64,000 nt of DNA from Pseudomonas chlororaphis subsp. piscium (lineage in GTDB: Bacteria > Pseudomonadota > Gammaproteobacteria > Pseudomonadales > Pseudomonadaceae): the NCBI RefSeq assembly GCF_003850345.1, contig NZ_CP027707.1, positions 5,518,001 to 5,582,000 on the forward strand, read 5' to 3'. Shown one piece after another: positions 39,625 through 48,340 of this stretch (position 1 is the stretch's first letter; each line of letters opens with the position of its first letter). The translations under genes were made by a program, and so were the position numbers. Under the pieces are notes generated by a model that ran no database searches, was not told the DNA's origin, and saw only the letters and a program-made list of their open reading frames with translations.

Positions 39625-40746
39625 ATGATCATCGTGCATATCGCTGACATAACCATGTTCTACGCCCCTGCCAGCGGTGGCGTGCGCACTTATCTGGACG
39701 CCAAGCACCGTCGCCTGGGACGCCAACCAGGAATCCGCCACAGCTTGCTGATCCCCGGGGCCCACTTCAGCGAACGCGACGGCATCTATAAAGTCCCCGC
39801 TCCCGCCCTGCCCTTTGGCAAGGGCTACCGTTTTCCCCTGCGCCTGGGGCCCTGGCGCAATGTCCTGCAGGACCTGCAACCGGACCTGATCGAAGTCGGC
39901 GACCCCTACCTCACCGCCTGGGCGGCCCTGGATGCCCGGCGCCAGTTGGATGTACCGGTGATCGGCTTTTATCACTCGGACCTGCCGCTGCTGGTCAGCA
40001 ACCGCATGGGCCCCTGGTTCACCCCGAATGTCGAGGCCTACGTGCGCAAGCTGTACGGCAATTTCGACCGGGTTCTGGCCCCCAGCCAGGTGATGGCCGA
40101 CAAACTGATCGGCCTGGGCGTGCGCAACGTCTATGTGCAACCGTTGGGCGTGGACCTGCAGACCTTCCACCCGAGTCATCGCGACCCCGGCCTGCGCGCC
40201 GCACTGGGGATTGCCGAAGACTGCCGTCTGCTGATCTTTGCCGGTCGCGGCTCCAAGGAAAAGAACCTGCCGGTGCTGCTCAATTGCATGCAACGCCTGG
40301 GCAAGCGCTACCACCTGCTGCTGGTGGGCTCGGCCATGCCGACCGCGGTACCGGAGAACGTCACGGTGATCGACCAGTTCTGCCCGGCCCCTCAGGTCGC
40401 CCGCCTGATGGCCAGCGCCGATGCCCTGGTGCATGCCGGGGACCAGGAAACCTTTGGCCTGGTGATCCTGGAAGCCATGGCCAGCGGCATTCCCGTGGTC
40501 GCGGTGGCCGCCGGGGCCTTTCGGGAAATCGTCACCGCGGAAGGTGGCTTGCTCTGTGCGCCGAACAATCCGCTGGCGATGGCCAATGCCGTGCAAGAGC
40601 TGTTCGCCCAAGGCTGCGCCGAGCGAGGCCGACGGGCGCGCCGCCATGTCGAGCGCTACTACGCCTGGGATAGGGTGGTCGCCAGCCTGCTGCAGCACTA
40701 TCGCGCCGTGCTCGGCACCCAGCAGCCGATGCTGGCCCATGGTTGA
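39625..40746 (+). CDS. Glycosyltransferase family 4-like protein
   Basis: This 373-residue GT-B fold transferase has an N-terminal Gly-rich loop (APASGGVRTYLDAK) and the family motif HAGDQETFGLVILEAMASGI (the E-x7-E nucleotide-sugar site) near residues 270-295. The donor and acceptor are unknown. It overlaps the DUF2334 gene by 8 bases, so the two are translated together and probably act on the same glycan or glycolipid. Confidence 0.9.
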   Translation: MIIVHIADITMFYAPASGGVRTYLDAKHRRLGRQPGIRHSLLIPGAHFSERDGIYKVPAPALPFGKGYRFPLRLGPWRNVLQDLQPDLIEVGDPYLTAWAALDARRQLDVPVIGFYHSDLPLLVSNRMGPWFTPNVEAYVRKLYGNFDRVLAPSQVMADKLIGLGVRNVYVQPLGVDLQTFHPSHRDPGLRAALGIAEDCRLLIFAGRGSKEKNLPVLLNCMQRLGKRYHLLLVGSAMPTAVPENVTVIDQFCPAPQVARLMASADALVHAGDQETFGLVILEAMASGIPVVAVAAGAFREIVTAEGGLLCAPNNPLAMANAVQELFAQGCAERGRRARRHVERYYAWDRVVASLLQHYRAVLGTQQPMLAHG

Positions 40747-41515
40747 GTCCGCCGGCGTGCCCAGCGTGCTGCTGGTCTTGCACGATGTCGCGCCACAAAC
40801 CTGGATCGACTACCAAGCCTTCGTCGAAGCGGTCGACGCCATGGGCAACGTACCGATGACCTGGCTGGTGGTACCGGATTTTCACCGGCACAACCCGCTC
40901 GATGCCCATCCCGGTTTTCGCCGGCTGCTCAGCGCGCGCCTGGAACGGGGCGACGAACTGGTGCTGCATGGTTGCTTCCATTGCGACGACCAGCCGCCAC
41001 CGAGCACCCCGTACGACTGGTTCATGCGCCGCCTGTACACCCGTGAGGGCGAGTTCCACAGCCTCTCGGAAAATGCTGCCCTGGCACGCCTGCATGCCGG
41101 CCTGGAAGTGTTCCAGCGCTATAACTGGCCCGTGCAGGGATTCGTCGCCCCCGCCTGGCTGATGAGCCCGGGCACCCGCCAGGCCCTGCGCCAACTGCCC
41201 CTGCGCTACACCAGCGGCCCACAGCATCTGTACCGGCTGCCGGACTTCTCGCCGATCGCCGCCCCCGGTCTGGTGTGGAGCGCCCGCAGCGCCTGGCGCC
41301 GACAAGTCTCCCGGCTTGTCAACGCCCAACGCGAACGACGCTGGCGACAGGCACCGGTCATTCGCCTCGGCCTGCACCCGGTGGACATGCGTTACCCCGA
41401 CTCGCGCCAGTACTGGCTGGACATCCTCGAACGCCTGCTGGAGCAAGGACGCATACCGCTGACTAAGGCCGATTGGCTGGACACCCAGCCGCCGAGGGCG
41501 CGCAGTGCCCCATGA
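40739..41515 (+). CDS. DUF2334 polysaccharide-deacetylase-like protein
   Basis: This 258-residue protein begins SVLLVLHDVAPQTWIDYQAF with the His-Asp pair of the NodB-like fold; further metal-ligand candidates are LVLHGCFH and RLGLHPVDMRYPDS. These fit the DUF2334 group of the polysaccharide deacetylase superfamily. The ATG at 40739 lies inside the end of the glycosyltransferase gene. A sugar or glycolipid deacetylase role is inferred from fold and pairing. Confidence 0.88.
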   Translation: MVESAGVPSVLLVLHDVAPQTWIDYQAFVEAVDAMGNVPMTWLVVPDFHRHNPLDAHPGFRRLLSARLERGDELVLHGCFHCDDQPPPSTPYDWFMRRLYTREGEFHSLSENAALARLHAGLEVFQRYNWPVQGFVAPAWLMSPGTRQALRQLPLRYTSGPQHLYRLPDFSPIAAPGLVWSARSAWRRQVSRLVNAQRERRWRQAPVIRLGLHPVDMRYPDSRQYWLDILERLLEQGRIPLTKADWLDTQPPRARSAP

Positions 41516-41578
41516 GCCGGACGATCGGGTCGGTATTCCTTGATGGTCGGGCGCTCCTTGCTGCGCACCCGATGAAGC

Positions 41579-41761
41579 TCAAGCAGGCTTAGGCGGGTCT
41601 GTATCCGGAGCATCCTGCTGCAACTGCTGCCACAATTCTGCGGCACCGGGAAACTCGGTACCGTCCTCGGCGCTCATGTCGTCGGGATCGTAGCGGCTCA
41701 GGCAGCCCTCACCGAGGGTGGCGGGTGCCTTGGATGTGGCTTTATCCAGTGGATCACTCAT
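41579..41761 (-). CDS. Small acidic protein of unknown function
   Basis: This 60-residue hydrophilic protein is rich in Asp, Glu, Pro and Ala (MSDPLDKATSKAPATLGEGC, AELWQQLQQDAPDTDPPKPA). It has no hydrophobic segment and no domain I recognise. It follows the purU terminator on the same strand. Composition and start look like a real Pseudomonas small protein, but coding status is not certain. Confidence 0.6.
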   Translation of the reverse strand: MSDPLDKATSKAPATLGEGCLSRYDPDDMSAEDGTEFPGAAELWQQLQQDAPDTDPPKPA

Positions 41762-41776
41762 CGGCCGATCCCCATG

Positions 41777-41817
41777 AAAAATCGCCGGGCCTGAAGCTTG
41801 AATGCCCAGGCCCGGCG
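41777..41817 (-). terminator. Terminator of purU
   Basis: CGCCGGGCCTG at 41783-41793 and CAGGCCCGGCG at 41807-41817 form an 11-bp stem, followed on the minus strand by ATTTTTC. Confidence 0.85.
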
Positions 41818-41839
41818 GATTCGATCAGAGCACTCTTGA

Positions 41840-42688
41840 TCAGAACACTACAGTCTTGTTGCCGTGCACCAACACGCGGTCTTCCAGGTGGTAGCGCAGG
41901 CCGCGGGCCAGGACCATCTTCTCGACGTCACGGCCGAAACGCACCATGTCTTCGATGCTGTCGCTGTGACTGACACGGACCACGTCCTGCTCGATGATCG
42001 GGCCGGCGTCCAGCTCTTCGGTCACGTAGTGGCAGGTCGCGCCGATCAGCTTCACGCCACGCAGGGAAGCCTGGTGGTAAGGCTTGGCGCCGACAAAGGA
42101 CGGCAGGAAGCTGTGGTGGATGTTGATCACCTTGTGCGCGTATTCGCTGCACAGCTGTGGCGGCAGGATCTGCATGTAGCGCGCCAGTACCACCACTTCG
42201 GCATCGTGCTGCTTGACCAGGCGCGAGACCTCGGCGAACGCCGGTTCCTTGTCCTGCGGATTGACCGGCACATGGTAATAAGGAATGCCATGCCACTCGA
42301 CCATGCTGCGCAAGTCGTCATGGTTGGAAATCACACAGGAAATTTCGCAGTCGAGTTCGTCGCTGTGCCAGCGGTGCAACAGGTCCGCCAGGCAATGGGA
42401 CTCGCGACTGGCCATCAACACCACGCGTTTCTTCTGCGCGGTATCGGTGATGCGCCAGTCCATCGAGAACTCTTCGGCAATCGGCGCAAAGGCTTCACGG
42501 AAGGCTTCAAGGCCGAACGGCAAAGAGTCGGCACGTATTTCGTGACGCATGAAGAACCAGCCGCTCAGGTCATCCGAGTGGTGACTGGCTTCGGTGATCC
42601 AGCCGTTGTGGGACGCCAGAAAGTTACTGACTTTGGCAACGATGCCAACGCGGTCCGGGCAAGAAATCACCAACCGAAAAGTGCGCAT
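41840..42688 (-). CDS. purU: Formyltetrahydrofolate deformylase PurU
   Basis: This 282-residue enzyme has an N-terminal ACT domain (MRTFRLVISCPDRVGIVAKV) and a C-terminal formyltransferase-like domain with INIHHSFLPSF, GAKPYHQA and LDAGPIIEQDV. It hydrolyses 10-formyl-THF to formate and THF, supplying formate for PurT. The start at 42688 has GGAG upstream. It lies divergently from mvaT. Confidence 0.96.
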   Translation of the reverse strand: MRTFRLVISCPDRVGIVAKVSNFLASHNGWITEASHHSDDLSGWFFMRHEIRADSLPFGLEAFREAFAPIAEEFSMDWRITDTAQKKRVVLMASRESHCLADLLHRWHSDELDCEISCVISNHDDLRSMVEWHGIPYYHVPVNPQDKEPAFAEVSRLVKQHDAEVVVLARYMQILPPQLCSEYAHKVINIHHSFLPSFVGAKPYHQASLRGVKLIGATCHYVTEELDAGPIIEQDVVRVSHSDSIEDMVRFGRDVEKMVLARGLRYHLEDRVLVHGNKTVVF

Positions 42689-43026
42689 GAGGGGGAAACT
42701 CCAGAACTTCGCAAAGGCCGCCATTCTAGCGATTGCGCGACAAAACTGCAGTATTCGTGATGTCGGAATCCGATTCCTCTGAGCCGCCCGTAGGGCTCAT
42801 GCCCGATGCGAGCGGGAAATCAGTCACACTTGGAAATAGTCCTATAACTCTTTGGGGAATATTCCTGCGGACTCGTTCACAACATTTAACTCATCACTCA
42901 GCTTCTTTGCTAAACACTCTAATCAAATTAAATAAAAGACGGCTTTATTGTTTACTTGGGCAAACTGCCTGACTATTATTACGCCACTGTCACCTGCCAC
43001 TCAGCACTCAACATAAGGCAATTCTC
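42689..43026. promoter_or_regulatory. AT-rich promoter region of mvaT
   Basis: About 338 bases between purU and mvaT. The mvaT-proximal 200 bases are clearly AT-richer than the genes around them (AATTAAATAAAAG and similar tracts), as expected for a region that binds MvaT itself. A GAGCC..GGCTC hairpin lies near 42780-42800. No gene is visible. Confidence 0.55.
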
Positions 43027-43401
43027 ATGTCCCTGATCAACGAATACCGCGCCACAGAAGAAGCTATCAAAGAGCTGCAAGCCCGTTTGAAGAACCTGTC
43101 GCAAGACGACAAACTGCAAGCCGAGCTGGAATTCGAAGGCAAACTGCGCGCCCTGATGGGTGAATACTCCAAGTCCCTGCGCGACATCATCGCGCTGCTG
43201 GATCCGGACTCGAAAGTTAAGGCGCCACGTGTTGCCGCCAAAACTACCGGCACCAAGCGCGCGCGCAAGGTCAAACAATACAAGAACCCGCACAACGGCG
43301 AAGTCATCGAAACCAAGGGTGGCAACCACAAGACTCTGAAAGAGTGGAAAGCCAAGTGGGGCGGCGATGTGGTCGAAGGCTGGGCAACCCTGCTGGGTTA
43401 A
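43027..43401 (+). CDS. mvaT: H-NS-like xenogeneic silencer MvaT
   Basis: This 124-residue nucleoid protein has an N-terminal coiled-coil oligomerisation domain (residues 1 to about 60, MSLINEYRATEEAIKELQAR), a basic linker (KTTGTKRARKVKQ) and a C-terminal AT-hook-like DNA-binding domain (YKNPHNGEVIETKGGNHKTL). It silences AT-rich, often horizontally acquired DNA together with MvaU. The sequence matches the MvaT rather than the shorter MvaU/MvaV pattern, though paralogues are hard to separate by eye. Confidence 0.95.
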   Translation: MSLINEYRATEEAIKELQARLKNLSQDDKLQAELEFEGKLRALMGEYSKSLRDIIALLDPDSKVKAPRVAAKTTGTKRARKVKQYKNPHNGEVIETKGGNHKTLKEWKAKWGGDVVEGWATLLG

Positions 43402-43438
43402 GCCCTACGCCCGTCACAGAGGGATTTGCGACCTTATG

Positions 43439-43467
43439 AAAAAACGCCAGCTTGCTGGCGTTTTTTT
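43439..43467. terminator. Bidirectional terminator between mvaT and sbcB
   Basis: AAAAAACGCCAGC and GCTGGCGTTTTTTT form a stem with a two-base loop and A/T runs on both sides, between convergent genes. Confidence 0.93.
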
Positions 43468-43505
43468 ATTTCCGGCAAACGCCCAAAATGTTCTAAGCCG
43501 AACAA

Positions 43506-44936
43506 TCAAAGCCCGAAACGCAGCGCCAGCGACCGGCTGTAATCCTGCCACTCATCCAGCACCTGACGCTGAACCGATGTAGCACTCGCCAGTAGTTCGG
43601 CAGCCGCCTGGTTGAAACTTTCCAGGGTATTGGGCGCTCCCCACTGCGGGTCGCACAGGCGCTGCTGACAGAATGTTTTCCAGCGTTCTTGCTCCTCCCC
43701 GTTCAAGGTGTCAGGAAAGTTACGGGCGCGATAACGAAATAATAATTCCGGCAAACGTTCATCATCGAACGGCCATTGCTCTTGCCCTAAATGAACCGGT
43801 TCGGCATTGCGCACTTGTTCGCACAAGCGTCGGTCGCGATCGCCGATAAAACCGTCGTACAACTGCTGCTCGGGATCGAGGCTGGGAGCGAAATCCTCGC
43901 TGGCATAAATTGCCGCAAGTTTATCCCGCCAAACTTCTTGTGCGTCACTTAGCCGCAGCGCCCGGGCCTTATATTCCGCCATGTCCAGTTGCAAACGCTG
44001 CTGGTCTTCGCCACGCAATACATTCAGCGGCGCGACGACCGGGCAGCGATTGATATGAATCAGCTTCAACGGCACCGGCAACTCGCCTTCGGCCAGCTCT
44101 TCGCGGCGGGTATACAAACGCTGGCGCAACGCCTCGGCGTCCAGGTCGAGCAATCCCTGTGGGTCCAGGTGCAGGTCGCAGACAATCAGGGCATTGCGAT
44201 TGCGCGGGTGCCAGGCCAGCGGCAGGACCACGCCGACATAACTGCGCGCCGCGGAAAAGCGCCCGGAAATATGCACCAGCGGTTGCAGCAGGCGGACCTG
44301 GTCCATGACCTTTTGCTTGCTGCGCAACTGGAACAGCCATTCATACAACTTCGGCTGCTTGTCGCGAATCAACTTGGCCAAGGCAATAGTGGCGCGCACA
44401 TCGGACAGCGCTTCGTGGGCATGCCCGTGATCGATGCCATTGGCCGCCGTCAGGCGCTCCAGCTTCAGGGTCACCCGCCCTTCCTCGTCCCGTGGCCAGA
44501 CAATGCCTTCCGGGCGCAGGGCATAGGCGGTGCGCACCACATCGATCAGGTCCCAGCGGCTGTTGCCGCCTTGCCACTCGCGGGCGTAAGGGTCGAAGAA
44601 GTTCCGGTACAGGCTGTAGCGGGTCATCTCGTCGTCGAAGCGCAGGGTGTTGTAGCCGGCGCTACAGGTGCCCGGCGCCGCTAGCTGGGCATGCACCCGG
44701 GTCATGAAATCGGCTTCGCTCAACCCCTGCTCGGCCAGCCGGCCCGGGGTAATGCCGGTGATCATGCAGGCCGCCGGATGGGGCAGGATGTCGTCGCTGG
44801 GCTGACAATAGAGATTGACCGGCTCGCCGATCTCGTTGAGTTCGAAGTCGGTGCGAATCCCTGCCACCTGCAACGGCCGATCGCAGCGCGGGTTGATGCC
44901 GGTGGTTTCGTAGTCGTACCAGAAGATGGAAGTCAC
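43506..44936 (-). CDS. sbcB: Exodeoxyribonuclease I SbcB
   Basis: This 476-residue 3'-5' ssDNA exonuclease has the DEDD exonuclease signature FWYDYETTG at the N-terminus, SAGYNTLRFDDEMTRY, and HGHAHEALSDVRATIALA, followed by the SH3-like and helical domains. It begins at a GTG (44936) with AGGAA upstream; the longer frame before it is not coding. It acts in recombination and mismatch repair. Confidence 0.96.
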   Translation of the reverse strand: MTSIFWYDYETTGINPRCDRPLQVAGIRTDFELNEIGEPVNLYCQPSDDILPHPAACMITGITPGRLAEQGLSEADFMTRVHAQLAAPGTCSAGYNTLRFDDEMTRYSLYRNFFDPYAREWQGGNSRWDLIDVVRTAYALRPEGIVWPRDEEGRVTLKLERLTAANGIDHGHAHEALSDVRATIALAKLIRDKQPKLYEWLFQLRSKQKVMDQVRLLQPLVHISGRFSAARSYVGVVLPLAWHPRNRNALIVCDLHLDPQGLLDLDAEALRQRLYTRREELAEGELPVPLKLIHINRCPVVAPLNVLRGEDQQRLQLDMAEYKARALRLSDAQEVWRDKLAAIYASEDFAPSLDPEQQLYDGFIGDRDRRLCEQVRNAEPVHLGQEQWPFDDERLPELLFRYRARNFPDTLNGEEQERWKTFCQQRLCDPQWGAPNTLESFNQAAAELLASATSVQRQVLDEWQDYSRSLALRFGL

Positions 44937-45118
44937 GGGCTGTTCCTGAGCAAAAGACCGGCGAAGTCTAGGCGCTTGGCACCGGCTGCGGCCAGCCTTC
45001 TTGCGATTCAAGGGTAACGGCGCACGTCACGCAGGACAGTTAATGATGTCGTTCGCCCCTCCGACACTGCTAGCATCAGGCGGTCATCCATCGCCACCAG
45101 GCCAGCCTCAAGTTGCCT

Positions 45119-45841
45119 ATGCTCGAGACGACAGCACTGCCAGGGAAAGCATTGCCCCCGCCACTGGACACCCGCTACCAGGTCGAAACGCCAGAAGGCA
45201 TCGACCTGCCGCTGCGGCCAGCGGGGCTGATGCCGCGCGCCCTGGCCTTTGCCATCGACCTGGGCTTTCGTGGCCTGATCCTCGGCGTACTGTTTATTGT
45301 CCTGGGATTTCTCGGGCAGCTCGGCATGGGCCTGGGCTCGATCCTGCTGTTTCTGGTCAGCTGGTGGTACATGGTGCTGTTCGAGGTGCTGAACCAGGGC
45401 TGCTCGCCAGGCAAGCAACTGATGGGCCTGCGGGTCGTGCAGGACGATGGCACGCCCATCGGCTGGGGCCCTTCCCTGACCCGCAACCTGCTGCGTTTTG
45501 TCGACATGCTGCCGTTCGGTTATTGCCTCGGCGCCATCAGTTGCCTGCAACACCCGACCTTCAAGCGCCTCGGCGACCTGGCCGCCGGCACGCTGGTGAT
45601 CTACCGCGAGCAGCCGGTGGCCCGTCCGACCTTGCCGGCAGTACCCGCTAAAACCGCCGCCTTCGCCCTGAGCCTGGCCGAACAACGGGCCATCCTCAGC
45701 TTCGCCGAACGCCAGGAGCAACTGTCCGCGCAGCGGGTCCAGGAACTGGCCGCCCTGCTCGCCGAGCCCCTGCATGTAACGCCCACGCAGGCCACTGCCG
45801 AACTCAATGGCATCGCCTGCGGGCTGCTGGGGCCGACATGA
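45119..45841 (+). CDS. RDD family membrane protein
   Basis: This 240-residue protein has an RDD domain (residues about 30-165): GLMPRALAFAIDLGFRGLIL with the Arg and Asp that name the family, then two membrane segments and RLGDLAAGTLVIYRE. A C-terminal helical cytoplasmic tail follows. It opens a six-gene operon; its stop overlaps the next start (ATGA). A TTG two codons upstream is a weaker alternative start. The function is unknown. Confidence 0.88.
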   Translation: MLETTALPGKALPPPLDTRYQVETPEGIDLPLRPAGLMPRALAFAIDLGFRGLILGVLFIVLGFLGQLGMGLGSILLFLVSWWYMVLFEVLNQGCSPGKQLMGLRVVQDDGTPIGWGPSLTRNLLRFVDMLPFGYCLGAISCLQHPTFKRLGDLAAGTLVIYREQPVARPTLPAVPAKTAAFALSLAEQRAILSFAERQEQLSAQRVQELAALLAEPLHVTPTQATAELNGIACGLLGPT

Positions 45842-46815
45842 AACAGAGCCTGTTCGAAAGCCGTCATCAAGCCTTGTGGCAGCGCCTGCGCGAACAGCTC
45901 GAGCAACTGGAGCGCGGCCAGGCGACGCCCGAGACCTGCGTCCGTTTCCCCGAGGATTACCGGCGCCTGTGCCAGCACCTGGCCCTGGCCCAGGAGCGCG
46001 GCTACAGCAGCTTCCTGGTCGATCCGTTGCAGCAACTGGCGCTGCGCGGCCATCAGCAGCTCTATCGCCAACGCAGCCCGCTGGGCGCCCGGGTCCTGGG
46101 CTTCATCCTGGCCGGTTTCCCGCAGCTCGTGCGCGAGCAATGGCGCTTCGTCCTGGCCGCCAGCCTGGTGTTCTTTGGCAGCCTGCTGGGCATCGGCCTG
46201 CTGGTGTACCTGGTGCCCGAGCTGATCTACAGCGTGATCAGCCCGCAACAGGTGGCCGAGATGCAACGCCTCTACGAGCCGAACGCCAGCCGCCTGGGCC
46301 GGCTCGCCAACCGCGCCGCCGGCGAAGACTGGATGATGTTCGGCTACTACATCATGAACAACATCGGCATCGCCTTTCAGACCTTTGCCAGCGGCCTGCT
46401 GTTTGGCCTGGGCAGCCTGTTCTTCCTGTTTTTCAACGGCCTGACCATCGGCGCGGTAGCCGGCCACCTGACTCAGATCGGCTATGGCGCCACCTTCTGG
46501 TCGTTCGTCGTCGGCCACAGTGCCTTCGAGCTCAGCGCCATCGCCCTGGCCGGCGCGGCGGGGCTGAAAATGGGCTGGGCGCTGATCGCCCCCGGGCGCC
46601 TGCCCCGCGGCGAAGCCTTGCTGCTGGCCGCGCGCACCAGTGTGCAGTTGATCTGCGGGGTCATCCTGTTTCTGCTGATCGCCGCGTTCATCGAAGCCTA
46701 TTGGTCCTCCCTGACCTGGCCCGCGGCCTGGATCAAATACCTGGTCGGCGGCACCTGCTGGCTGCTGGTCCTGGCCTACCTGATATTCGCTGGACGCCGT
46801 CATGCGCCTGAGTGA
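45838..46815 (+). CDS. SpoIIM-like membrane protein
   Basis: This 325-residue integral membrane protein of the stage II sporulation protein M group (COG1300-like) has a soluble N-terminal helical part (about 1-95) and about five membrane segments. Among them is SGLLFGLGSLFFLFFNGLTI followed by GAVAGH. Pseudomonads do not sporulate, so the relation is only structural. It overlaps the RDD gene by 4 bases and the DUF4129 gene by 14. Confidence 0.88.
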   Translation: MKQSLFESRHQALWQRLREQLEQLERGQATPETCVRFPEDYRRLCQHLALAQERGYSSFLVDPLQQLALRGHQQLYRQRSPLGARVLGFILAGFPQLVREQWRFVLAASLVFFGSLLGIGLLVYLVPELIYSVISPQQVAEMQRLYEPNASRLGRLANRAAGEDWMMFGYYIMNNIGIAFQTFASGLLFGLGSLFFLFFNGLTIGAVAGHLTQIGYGATFWSFVVGHSAFELSAIALAGAAGLKMGWALIAPGRLPRGEALLLAARTSVQLICGVILFLLIAAFIEAYWSSLTWPAAWIKYLVGGTCWLLVLAYLIFAGRRHAPE

Positions 46816-48340
46816 AGCCAGCGTGGTGATTCGCCCCCGCACGACCTGGGAAGCCATGGACCTGGGCGTATTGCTGAGCCAGCGCCACCGGCGCCTGCTG
46901 ATGACCAGCTGGGCGCTGATCACCCTGCCGGTGTTCGCCCTGCTCAGCCTGCTGCTCTGGGACTCGCCCACCCTCGCCCTGCTGCTGTTCTGGTGGCTCA
47001 AGCCGGCCTTCGAACGGCTGCCGCTGTACATCCTCGCCAAGGCCCTGTTCGGCGAAACCCCGACCTTGCGCCAGGCCCTGCGCCAATGGCCACGGCTGCT
47101 CAAGCCACAACTGCTGGCCAGCCTGACCTGGCGCCGCCTGAGCCTGAGCCGCAGCTTCATCATGCCCGTGGTGCAGCTCGAAGGCCTGAGCGGCGAGGCG
47201 CGCCAGCAGCGGGTGCACGTGTTGCTACAGCGTAATGCCGGGGCCGCGCACTGGTTGACTCTGATCGGCGTGCACCTGGAAGGCATCTTGTGGGTCGGTC
47301 TGCTGGCGCTGTTCTATCTGCTGCTGCCACAGCAGATCGAGCTGGACTGGGACTGGCAGACCCTGATCGCCGCCGCCCAGCAGGACTGGCTCTGGCTCGA
47401 ACACCTGACCAACGCCTTTTATGCCCTGATCCTGATTATCTGGGAGCCGGTGTACGTAGCCTGCGGCTTCAGCCTTTACCTCAATCGCCGCACACTGCTG
47501 GAGGCCTGGGATATCGAACTGGTGCTGCGCCGCCTGCGGCAGCGCTTGAGCGGCGTCGCCCTGCTGCTGGTCCTGGGCGGCCTGAGCCTGCTGCCCCTGG
47601 CACCCGAGGCCTGGGCCGCCGAACCGCTCGCCACGCCCGACAGCCCGCGCCTGCTGGATCAGCCGCTGACCAGCCAGGCCGCGAAAGACAGCATCAACCA
47701 GATCCTCGACCAGCCGCCCTTCAAGAACCCGCAGACCCTGACCCGTTACCGGTTCGACGAAGACAGCCCGAAAAGCGCTGAAGAATCTGAACTGCCGGGC
47801 TGGCTCAAGGCCCTGACCGATCTGCTCGACAGCAGTGTCTTCGGCACCGCGGCCAAAGCCCTGGAGATCTTGCTCTGGGCCCTGCTACTGGGGGCGCTGG
47901 CCTTGCTGGTGTGGCGTCATCGTGAGTGGTTGCGGGCCTTTGTCGGCCGCCGACCGCGGTCGGGCAAGGTCCCCGCGCGAACCGCTCCGCAACAGTTGTT
48001 CGGCCTGGACCTCAGCCCCGACGCCTTGCCCGAGGATGTCGCCGCCGCTGCCGAAGCGCTCTGGCCACAGCAGCCTCGGGAGGCCCTCGGGTTGTTGTAC
48101 CGCGCGCTGCTGAGCCGGCTCCTGCATGACTTCCGCCTGCCGCTGAAACCAGCGGACACCGAGGGCCAGGTCCTCGAGCAGATCAAGGCTTTGCAGTTGC
48201 CCCAGCTCCAGGCGTTCAGCAGCAGCCTGACCCAGCACTGGCAGAACCTGGCCTACGGTCATCGCCTGCCTCCCGCTCAACTGAAGCAGGAACTGTGCGA
48301 TGGCTGGCGGACCCTGTTCGGCCCGGGAGCGCCACGGTGA
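46802..48340 (+). CDS. DUF4129 domain membrane protein
   Basis: This 512-residue protein has an N-terminal multi-spanning region (about 35-240), a periplasmic or linker part (about 260-345), one more membrane helix (about 350-370) and a C-terminal DUF4129 domain (about 395-510: LYRALLSRLLHDFRLPLKPA). DUF4129 is often next to MoxR/DUF58 genes or fused to transglutaminases. No catalytic residues can be named. Confidence 0.87.
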   Translation: MRLSEASVVIRPRTTWEAMDLGVLLSQRHRRLLMTSWALITLPVFALLSLLLWDSPTLALLLFWWLKPAFERLPLYILAKALFGETPTLRQALRQWPRLLKPQLLASLTWRRLSLSRSFIMPVVQLEGLSGEARQQRVHVLLQRNAGAAHWLTLIGVHLEGILWVGLLALFYLLLPQQIELDWDWQTLIAAAQQDWLWLEHLTNAFYALILIIWEPVYVACGFSLYLNRRTLLEAWDIELVLRRLRQRLSGVALLLVLGGLSLLPLAPEAWAAEPLATPDSPRLLDQPLTSQAAKDSINQILDQPPFKNPQTLTRYRFDEDSPKSAEESELPGWLKALTDLLDSSVFGTAAKALEILLWALLLGALALLVWRHREWLRAFVGRRPRSGKVPARTAPQQLFGLDLSPDALPEDVAAAAEALWPQQPREALGLLYRALLSRLLHDFRLPLKPADTEGQVLEQIKALQLPQLQAFSSSLTQHWQNLAYGHRLPPAQLKQELCDGWRTLFGPGAPR

